Shown here: piece by piece, positions 1 to 5,536 of the stretch
Layout of the letters: every line of letters starts with the position of its first letter
Position numbering within the stretch: position 1 is the first letter of the stretch
Source: Chloroflexota bacterium
GTDB lineage: Bacteria > Chloroflexota > Anaerolineae > UBA7937 > JACPPX01
Assembly: GCA_016190785.1 (NCBI GenBank)
Contig: JACPPX010000130.1
Coordinates: 1-5,536 of the forward strand
DNA length: 5,536 bases
Direction of reading: 5' to 3'
Notes under the pieces: model-generated
The model's input: only the letters and a program-made list of their open reading frames with translations
What the model was told of the DNA's origin: nothing
Database searches by the model: none
Program-made: the position numbers and the translations under genes

Positions 1-2245
1 GCCCCCTACGCTCCTCCTCTTCCGCCGCTTTGCAGACGGGGGATATATCTTGGCCAAGACCCTGGGCTGGCTCCTGGTGGGCTATCTAGTATGGATCACG
101 GCCAGCCTCCACCTGGCAATGCACATTCTGCCCACCTACTTGCTGGCAATTCTAGGAGTGGCTCTCTTCTCTGGATATGTTTGGTACAAGCGGGGCGGGG
201 AGATTCGAGCCCTCATCAGCTCAAAGCGAAAGATTATCTTATTGAGCGAAGCCCTCTTCGCTGCCGCTTTTTTGGGATTTGTCGGCATCCGCCTGCTAAA
301 CCCTGACCTGTGGCAGCCCTGGACCGGGGGAGAGAAATCTATGGAGTTTGCTTTCTTGAATGCCATCACCAAAAGTCCTTACTTCCCCCCCTACGATCCC
401 TACTTCGCTCACGGGTACATTAACTACTATTACTATGGTCTGTACCTCGTGGCCGGACTGGTGAAACTCACCGGGATTATGCCCAGCATGGCCTTCAACC
501 TGGCGATACCCGCCCTCTTTGCGATAACTGTGGTCAATATTTTTTCCTTGGGCTACAACCTCACCCGGCGGGTATGGGTTGGGATAGCCGCTTTCGGGTT
601 CGTCGCCCTCCTGGGTAACCTGGACGGGGCAGCGCAACTCTGGGAAGGATTGCGAAATCTGATCCAGGGCAGCGGATCCTTCCCGGCTTTCGATTATTGG
701 CGAAGCTCGCGGGTGATCCCTTTTACCATCAATGAGTTCCCCTTTTGGAGTTTTCTCTTTGCCGATCTCCATCCCCATATGATTGGCCTGCCCTTTACTA
801 TCTTTTTCTTGAGCGTGGCTCTCAGCCTGGCCCAGGGGCCCGGTGAGGAAAATGCGCCGAAAGAAGGATTACCTCTCCAGTCGAGAGTTGCCGACTGGCG
901 AGGATTTCTGACTTTTGACCAGCTGGGACTGGGCCTTGTTTTGACTCTAAGCCTGGGGGCGGTGGCGGTGATAAATCTCTGGGACCTGCCCACATATTTT
1001 CTCCTGTTACTGGGAGTTTTTATGTTGAGCGTGTGGTCAAAAGGCGGGACTGGTAACTGGAGGGACGCCTTACTCACCTTTGCCGGAGTTGCAATTCTGA
1101 GCCTAGTGCTATATTGGCCGTTCTATGCCAACTATGCCCCGCTCCACGCCGGGCTGGGGCTGGTGAATACCAGGACTGATGTGGGGCATTTTCTGACTAT
1201 ATGGGGTTTTCTTATCTTCGTGGTGGCCAGTTATCTTATTATCGAATCAAGCACTAGGCTGGCTGCTCTGGCTAGTTCCCGCCGCGAGGTCAGATTGGCC
1301 ATCTTGGCCACCGTGGTGGTAATGGCCATTCTCTTTTCGCTGGGGGAGTGGTTATGGGGGCTGCTTGTGCCGCTGGTGATTATTGCCGGCTATCTCTTTT
1401 GGCAGAGGCAGGGTTCGGTAGCCACCAGTTTTGCCCATCTACTGATTTTCATGGGTCTGGCAATTCTCCTGGGCACGGAAATCTTTTTTCTGAGGGATTT
1501 TCTGCAGGGCGGAGAGTATCAGCGAATGAACACCGTTTTCAAGTTTTATATGCAGGCTTGGGTTCTCCTGGGGATCGGAGGAGCGGCGATCCTACCACGA
1601 CTTTTTGCCCAGATCCGGTCGCTCCGCTCTACAGTAGTCTCCACTGCCTGGCAGGGTGCGTTCATCGTCTTGCTGCTGGGCTCCAGCACATTTCTATTTT
1701 TAGGGACCAAAGCCCGGGTGGAGGATAGGTTTCCAGGAGAAAAGCCGGCCGTGGGCACACTAGACGGCCTGGCTTATATGACCGTGGGGCGCTATTTTTG
1801 GCCGGACCAGGATCACGCCATAGATCTCTCCTATGACTACCAGGCTATCCAATGGCTATTGGCCAATGTCCAGGGTACCCCTGTCGTCGCCGAGGCTGCA
1901 TTACCCTACTACCGGGAAGGTGGATTGCGAGTGGCCAGTTACACTGGGCTTCCCACCCTCCTCGGGATGCATCAGAACGAGCAGCGCTATGACTGGCAAG
2001 TAGGGCAGCGGGATGGGGAGGCGCGGGCCTTTTTCGAAACCGCAGACCCGAATCTGGCTTTGGAACTTATCCATCGGCTGCATATCCAATACATCTATGT
2101 CGGGCAACTGGAGCGTATTGTTTATCCCGAGTATGGGCTGGCTAAGTTTGAATCATTGCGCGCTCAAGGGTGGTTAGAGTTGGTTTACGAGAATCCGCAA
2201 GTGCTCTTATATCGCGTGGTGCAAGCGGCGCTGGCTGATGATTGA
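1..2245 (+). CDS. DUF2298 / Chlor_Arch_YYY polytopic membrane protein, copy 1 (5' end outside window)
   Basis: Partial gene; the first complete codon is at 2-4 (residue 1 here) and the stop is TGA at 2243-2245, giving 747 visible residues. A TTG at 50-52 could be taken as the start, but the frame is open to the left edge. The residues before the TTG (LLLFRRFADGGYI) align with residues 25-39 of the next gene, so the true start lies upstream, probably by about 20-25 codons. About 13-15 hydrophobic segments fill residues 20-568, followed by a soluble C-terminal part of about 180 residues. Family motifs seen: SEALFAAA near 82, EKSMEFAFLNA 111-121, FPPYDP about 128-133, the signature YYYYG 142-146, WRSSRVI 233-239, EFPFWSFLFADLHPH about 245-259, NLWDLPTY 325-332, RMNTVFKFYMQAW 508-520, TLDG 586-589, YTGLPTLLG 647-655 and YIYVGQLER 697-705. 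The family has no proven reaction that I know of. The layout, a many-helix membrane part plus a soluble tail, suggests a GT-C type glycosyltransferase or a partner in lipid-linked glycan handling (inference). Family assignment is firm; function is not. Confidence 0.9.
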   Translation, partial: PPTLLLFRRFADGGYILAKTLGWLLVGYLVWITASLHLAMHILPTYLLAILGVALFSGYVWYKRGGEIRALISSKRKIILLSEALFAAAFLGFVGIRLLNPDLWQPWTGGEKSMEFAFLNAITKSPYFPPYDPYFAHGYINYYYYGLYLVAGLVKLTGIMPSMAFNLAIPALFAITVVNIFSLGYNLTRRVWVGIAAFGFVALLGNLDGAAQLWEGLRNLIQGSGSFPAFDYWRSSRVIPFTINEFPFWSFLFADLHPHMIGLPFTIFFLSVALSLAQGPGEENAPKEGLPLQSRVADWRGFLTFDQLGLGLVLTLSLGAVAVINLWDLPTYFLLLLGVFMLSVWSKGGTGNWRDALLTFAGVAILSLVLYWPFYANYAPLHAGLGLVNTRTDVGHFLTIWGFLIFVVASYLIIESSTRLAALASSRREVRLAILATVVVMAILFSLGEWLWGLLVPLVIIAGYLFWQRQGSVATSFAHLLIFMGLAILLGTEIFFLRDFLQGGEYQRMNTVFKFYMQAWVLLGIGGAAILPRLFAQIRSLRSTVVSTAWQGAFIVLLLGSSTFLFLGTKARVEDRFPGEKPAVGTLDGLAYMTVGRYFWPDQDHAIDLSYDYQAIQWLLANVQGTPVVAEAALPYYREGGLRVASYTGLPTLLGMHQNEQRYDWQVGQRDGEARAFFETADPNLALELIHRLHIQYIYVGQLERIVYPEYGLAKFESLRAQGWLELVYENPQVLLYRVVQAALADD
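2238..2245 (+). promoter_or_regulatory. Stop/start overlap coupling YYY copy 1 to copy 2
   Basis: The 8-nt string ATGATTGA holds both the start codon of copy 2 (2238-2240) and the stop codon of copy 1 (TGA, 2243-2245). The preceding bases (GCAAGCGGCGCTGGCTG) hold no purine-rich Shine-Dalgarno. Re-initiation by ribosomes finishing copy 1 is therefore the likely way copy 2 is translated, which would keep the two proteins at linked levels. The overlap is seen directly; the coupling is inferred. Confidence 0.6.
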
Positions 2246-4565
2246 GATTTTGGTCCCAATCTTCGCTTGGTGGCTGATCCTCCAAGCCCTGGGGTTTGCG
2301 GTGCTCCCCTTGGCCTTCCGCATTTTCAGGACACTACCCGATCAGGGATACTCTTTTGCAAAAATCTTGGGACTTCTTCTGGTGAGCTATGTTTTCTGGC
2401 TACTGGTCAGTTTTCAGTTTCTGTCCAACACTGCTCCGGCCATCGCCGCGGTGATTCTAGTTTTGGCCCTGGCCTGCTATCTCTACTTCCCTAAGCCAAG
2501 CCTTGGAGAGTTTTGGAGAGAAAAGAAACATTTGGTCCTTACCAGCGAAGCCTTATTTGCCGCGGCTTTACTGATATGGGGAATTGTGCGGGCCTATAAT
2601 CCGGAGATCACGGCCACCGAGAAGCCGATGGAAGTCGCCTTTCTGAACGCTACTCTGCGCAGCGAGCACTTTCCCCCCCATGACCCCTGGCTCTCTGGCT
2701 ACGCCATCAGCTATTACCACTTTGGCTATGTGATGATGGCCCTGCTCACTAAACTCTCGGGGGTAACCTCAGGCGTGGGATTCAACCTAGGGATTGCCCT
2801 CCTCTTTGCCCTCACCGTACTGGGAGCATTTGGGCTAGGCTATAACCTCACCGCCGGGTTGCGATCAAATGCTACCAGACACAGAGCAAGCCTTGCTTAT
2901 GGCTTGCTCGCTGCATTGCTGGTGGCAGGGATTGGCAATCTCGAAGGCATCCTGGAGGTATTTTATACTCGAGGGCTCCTCCCACCAGAATTTGTGCAGT
3001 TTTTGGACATCAAAGGTCTAGGCTCTGTGCCGGTTACAGGACAGTGGATGCCTACTGATAATTGGTGGTGGTGGCGGGCTTCGCGGGTGATCCATGATTC
3101 ATTTCAGGGACAGGATATGGAGGTCATTGATGAATTCCCCTTCTTCAGTTTCCTCCTGGGGGATATGCATCCCCACCTCTTGGCTTTGCCCTTCACCCTC
3201 CTCGCTCTGGCTTTGGCCTACAAAGTATTAGTGTCGAGTGAGCTACCATCGCGCTTGGAGATGATTGTCCTCTGGATAGTTATTGGTGGGTTGGGCTTTC
3301 TCAACAGTTGGGATCTGCCAACCTATGGCTTGATCATCATTGCCGCCTATGGGCTGAGGGAATATCGGCTGATTGGCCAGTTCGATCGCCAGTGGTTGAC
3401 GGATGCTTTGCGGTTTGGAGTCAAACTTTTTTTGGGGAGCATTGTTCTTTATCTCCCCTTCTGGATCACCTTCAGTTCTCAGTTTGGAGGACTAGTCCCA
3501 CAACTTTTGATCAAAACTCGGCTGCACCAATATTTGATTATGTTCGGGCTATCCGTCTTTATCGCCACCGGAGCGCTAATGGCCTTCATGCCCGATACTT
3601 TCCGGCGGATACGCAGCAGTGTTGCAGGAGATGGAGGGTTGGGGATTGGAAGCGGCGCAATCTTATCATTTGGGATGGCCCTGGGCATACTTTTCGCCAT
3701 TTTACAGTGGTGGCTTTCCGCGGTTTTGGTTTTCCTTATTGTTCTGAGTCTCTTTGCCTTGCACCAGCAGAGTAAGAGTCCTCGGAGCGAGGCAATAGGC
3801 TCAAACGGAGCCCGGGGCGCGGATCTTAGTTTCTCCTTGTTATTGTTCATTGCCGCGTTTCTGCTCACTTTGAGTGTCGAGTTCTTTTATATTCGGGATG
3901 TCTTCGGCACGCGCATGAATACAGTGTTCAAGTTTTACTATCAGGCTTGGGTGCTTTTTTCCATCGGCTCGACCTATGCCATGGCTTACCTATGGCAGAA
4001 AATTGCTAATGATTCGGGATGGAAGAAAGCCACAGGAATGGTTTGGCGGGGTGGATTCTTTTTGCTCTTTGCCGCCAGCCTGGTTTATCCCTCCGCTGCT
4101 ATCCCTTCCAAAACCAATAGATTCCAAGCCTCACCCACTTTGGATGGCACCGCCTTCTTGCAGCAATTCTACCCGGATGAATACTCTGCCATCCGTTGGC
4201 TGGATGACCAAGTCCCGGGAAATGCGGTTGTCCTCGAGGCATGGGGAGGTTCCTACACCTTTTACGGCAGGGTTTCCGCCTATACCGGCTTGCCCACACT
4301 CTTAGGGTGGGGTGGTCATGAATTACAGTGGCGGGGAAATTACAACGAGCCCGGCCGTCGTGAGCCTTTGATTGACCAACTCTACACCAGCAGCGATACC
4401 CAGGACTTGCACCGGCTTCTGGAGGAGTTCGACATCCAATATGTCTATGTGGGATTTCTGGAGAGAGATAAATACGGCCCAGCTGCGGCTTCTCTTGAGC
4501 GGTGGGGAGGACTCATGGAAGTCGCTTTCCAAAACTCGGGAGTGATCATCCTGAGAAGGGTTTAG
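2238..4565 (+). CDS. DUF2298 / Chlor_Arch_YYY polytopic membrane protein, copy 2
   Basis: Complete gene of 775 residues, ATG start and TAG stop, within the usual 700-900 residues of single-domain YYY proteins. The ATG overlaps the end of the previous gene by 8 nt (ATGATTGA). No good Shine-Dalgarno precedes it, so translation probably depends on coupling to gene 1. The start is supported because the protein opens directly with a membrane helix (residues 4-25) and then LPLAFRIFRTLPDQGYSFAK, matching gene 1. Hydrophobic segments, roughly 15-17, run to about residue 621; residues 622-775 look soluble. Motifs: EKPMEVAFLNA 128-138, FPPHDP 145-150, YYHFG 159-163 in place of YYYxG, NWWWWRASRVI 275-285, EFPFFSFLLGDMHPH 299-313, NSWDLPTY 356-363, YIRDVFGTRMNTVFKFYYQ 551-569, TLDG 634-637, YTGLPTLLGWGGHE 682-695 and IQYVYVGFLER 733-743. 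Compared with copy 1 it has a longer loop before RASRVI (about 241-275) and a shorter one between RD and RMNT. It is a diverged paralogue, not a recent duplicate. A role in extracytoplasmic glycan or lipid-linked sugar chemistry is inferred only. Confidence 0.93.
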   Translation: MIEILVPIFAWWLILQALGFAVLPLAFRIFRTLPDQGYSFAKILGLLLVSYVFWLLVSFQFLSNTAPAIAAVILVLALACYLYFPKPSLGEFWREKKHLVLTSEALFAAALLIWGIVRAYNPEITATEKPMEVAFLNATLRSEHFPPHDPWLSGYAISYYHFGYVMMALLTKLSGVTSGVGFNLGIALLFALTVLGAFGLGYNLTAGLRSNATRHRASLAYGLLAALLVAGIGNLEGILEVFYTRGLLPPEFVQFLDIKGLGSVPVTGQWMPTDNWWWWRASRVIHDSFQGQDMEVIDEFPFFSFLLGDMHPHLLALPFTLLALALAYKVLVSSELPSRLEMIVLWIVIGGLGFLNSWDLPTYGLIIIAAYGLREYRLIGQFDRQWLTDALRFGVKLFLGSIVLYLPFWITFSSQFGGLVPQLLIKTRLHQYLIMFGLSVFIATGALMAFMPDTFRRIRSSVAGDGGLGIGSGAILSFGMALGILFAILQWWLSAVLVFLIVLSLFALHQQSKSPRSEAIGSNGARGADLSFSLLLFIAAFLLTLSVEFFYIRDVFGTRMNTVFKFYYQAWVLFSIGSTYAMAYLWQKIANDSGWKKATGMVWRGGFFLLFAASLVYPSAAIPSKTNRFQASPTLDGTAFLQQFYPDEYSAIRWLDDQVPGNAVVLEAWGGSYTFYGRVSAYTGLPTLLGWGGHELQWRGNYNEPGRREPLIDQLYTSSDTQDLHRLLEEFDIQYVYVGFLERDKYGPAAASLERWGGLMEVAFQNSGVIILRRV
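2884..2909. repeat. Perfect 9-bp inverted repeat inside YYY copy 2
   Basis: The arms GAGCAAGCC (2884-2892) and GGCTTGCTC (2901-2909) are exact reverse complements around an 8-nt loop (TTGCTTAT). The repeat sits mid-gene, over codons for about residues 216-224, in a loop-to-helix transition. No T-run follows, so it is not an intrinsic terminator. A stem this long is not improbable by chance in a window of this size, so no function is claimed. Confidence 0.3.
4553..4560 (+). promoter_or_regulatory. Possible ribosome-binding site for the PMT-like gene
   Basis: GAGAAGGG lies inside the last codons of YYY copy 2, 13 nt before the ATG at 4574. It is the only purine-rich Shine-Dalgarno candidate near that start. 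The spacing is longer than the common 5-9 nt, so it may be weak, with coupling to the upstream stop contributing. Confidence 0.35.
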
Positions 4566-4573
4566 CCTATTCT

Positions 4574-5536
4574 ATGTCTAGTCGCTCGCTAGTTCTTCTC
4601 CGCCCCACCCTTGAATCTGGCATTTACTTGCTACTTATTATTGTTTCCGCCATCCTGCGCTTCTGGGGTTTAGGGGAGCGGCCCTTGTCTCCCCTAGAAG
4701 CGGATTTGGCTTACCGCGCCTGGGAGTTCTACATGGGCCGAGTTGCCGAGCCAAACCTTGGCTTGCAGCCACTTCTATTCCAAACGAACCTCCTCGGTTA
4801 TTTTCTCCTGGGGAGCAGCGATGCAGTGGTGCGTTTAGTCCCGGCAGCCATCGGCACAGTCCTCGTCGCCGCTGCGTATTTTTTGCGGGAGGCCGTTGGT
4901 CGGGTGGCGGCCCTTCTCGTTGCACTCTTTCTGGCCTTCTCTCCCATCTCTGTTTTCTTCTCCCGATATGCGGGCGGGCAAGTAGTGGAGGCTCTGGGTT
5001 CAGTGCTGCTGATAAGCGGCATTTTTGGATATTTAAGAAACAAGACCTCCCACTCCCTCTACCTGTCTGCGGCCGGTGGGGCCTTGATCATCCTCAGCAC
5101 CGGTTTTCTAAACCCTCTTTTCGGGGCGATACTCCTTTTCCCTCTCATCTATTCCCTGGGAAACTTATTTAGAACCGGAGGATTTTCTGAGGCCTTGGAT
5201 TACTTCCGAGAGGCAATACCTTCCCGGGAGGTCATGGCCAGAGCCGGGTTGATTTTTATTGGGATGATACTGCTCTTGCCCACTGGGGGCTTTTTGCTGC
5301 CTCAAGGGTTACAGGCAGCAGTTGCTGGACTACTATCTATTCCGACTCCACTCTCCGCAGTGCCATCCCCGATTCTTGTTCTCGCTTACGAGCCCCTCGT
5401 TTTCCTGCTGGGAATTTTGGGAGGGCTTTTTCTGATTCTTCAAGATCCTAAGGCCCTTTTTCTTTTAATTTGGCTGGCGGTGGGTTTGGGCTTGGGGCCG
5501 GCGACAAGTCCTTTGTCCCTGGCCCTGCCCCTGACC
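4574..5536 (+). CDS. PMT/GT39-like membrane glycosyltransferase, Agl23-type (TIGR03663-like), 3' truncated by window
   Basis: Open from ATG 4574-4576 to the last base, 321 codons with no stop. The start lies 8 nt after the previous stop. GAGAAGGG at 4553-4560 is a possible, rather distant ribosome-binding site, and no better in-frame start is seen. The N-terminus is typical of GT39/PMT-type GT-C enzymes. A helix at about 17-28 is followed by LRFWGLGERPLSPLEA (28-43), the first extracytoplasmic loop that usually carries an Asp-Glu pair. Next come SSDAVVRLVPAAIGTVLVAA (81-100), like the '(F/D)..xRL.sal.G' segment, and SPISVFFSRYAGGQ (123-136), the SP-x5-SR motif. Further helices lie at about 139-151, 160-170, 175-190, 221-235, 270-288 and 293-304. 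The family would transfer a sugar from a polyprenyl-phosphate donor outside the cytoplasmic membrane. Here the expected Asp is Leu41 and only Glu42 remains. Agl23-type proteins often neighbour YYY genes, which favours that assignment over a generic PMT_2 protein. The C-terminal half is not visible. Confidence 0.75.
   Translation, partial: MSSRSLVLLRPTLESGIYLLLIIVSAILRFWGLGERPLSPLEADLAYRAWEFYMGRVAEPNLGLQPLLFQTNLLGYFLLGSSDAVVRLVPAAIGTVLVAAAYFLREAVGRVAALLVALFLAFSPISVFFSRYAGGQVVEALGSVLLISGIFGYLRNKTSHSLYLSAAGGALIILSTGFLNPLFGAILLFPLIYSLGNLFRTGGFSEALDYFREAIPSREVMARAGLIFIGMILLLPTGGFLLPQGLQAAVAGLLSIPTPLSAVPSPILVLAYEPLVFLLGILGGLFLILQDPKALFLLIWLAVGLGLGPATSPLSLALPLT

Noticed and set aside
296..778. Minus-strand open frames of 60-160 codons inside YYY copies 1 and 2
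   Set aside because: Their translations are rich in Pro, Arg and Ser without domain signals, and they lie wholly opposite genes with clear family motifs. They are shadows.
2238..2245. Programmed frameshift joining the two YYY copies into one chain
   Set aside because: Joining would need a +1 shift near 2238-2245, and I see no slippery run or strong downstream structure. Copy 2 also has its own ATG and opening membrane helix.
2884..2909. Hairpin as a terminator or regulatory element
   Set aside because: It lies mid-gene with no T-run after it, and a 9-bp perfect stem with a short loop is within chance expectation for a window of about 5.5 kb.
2238..4565. Assignment of the YYY proteins as oligosaccharyltransferase STT3/AglB
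   Set aside because: The WWDxGY-type motif of STT3 is absent, and the YYY/RMNTVFKFY/YTGLPTLLG motifs define a different family. Only a general fold likeness is proposed.
4638..5043. Two minus-strand open frames opposite the third gene
   Set aside because: The + strand frame from 4574 is open to the window end and carries PMT-type motifs. The minus-strand translations are low-complexity basic sequence.
1..5536. tRNA or rRNA genes, CRISPR arrays, insertion sequences, attachment sites
   Set aside because: Coding sequence covers all but about 8 bases, and I saw no direct-repeat arrays, transposase motifs or RNA-gene signatures.

Overview
The window is a single co-directional stretch on the + strand, with almost every base coding for large polytopic membrane proteins. 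It holds three genes. The first (1-2245) runs in from upstream, the second (2238-4565) is complete, and the third (4574-5536) runs off the right edge. I see no RNA genes, mobile elements, CRISPR arrays, promoters or terminators. This looks like the interior of an operon.

Genes 1 and 2 are diverged tandem paralogues of the DUF2298 / 'Chlor_Arch_YYY' family (TIGR03662 type). These very hydrophobic proteins of 700-900 residues have a YYYxG motif and are known mainly from Chloroflexota and Archaea. The two share a long series of motifs in the same order: SEALFAAA, EKxMExAFLNA, FPPxDP, the YYY/YYH motif, RxSRVI, EFPFxSFLxxDxHPH, NxWDLPTY, RMNTVFKFYxQAW, TLDG, a YTGLPTLLG segment and IQYxYVGxLER. 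Gene 3 starts like a GT39/PMT-type (GT-C fold) glycosyltransferase: one membrane helix, an acidic first loop, then the SP-x5-SR motif. It most resembles the Agl23-type family (TIGR03663) that is often found next to YYY genes.

The gene content and bacterial-style tight packing suggest a member of the Chloroflexota, perhaps Anaerolineae or a relative. This is inferred from family distribution; no taxonomic marker is present. The first two genes overlap by 8 nt and the third follows after 8 nt, so the three are probably transcribed together and translationally coupled.

None of the three has a demonstrated activity that can be read from sequence. The most reasonable model is a membrane module that handles a lipid-linked sugar or assembles a surface glycan. 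Two YYY proteins and one PMT-like protein would act on the extracytoplasmic face of the membrane. The main points for follow-up are the split, diverged pair of YYY proteins, the altered YYYxG motif in the second, and the missing aspartate in the acidic motif of the PMT-like protein.
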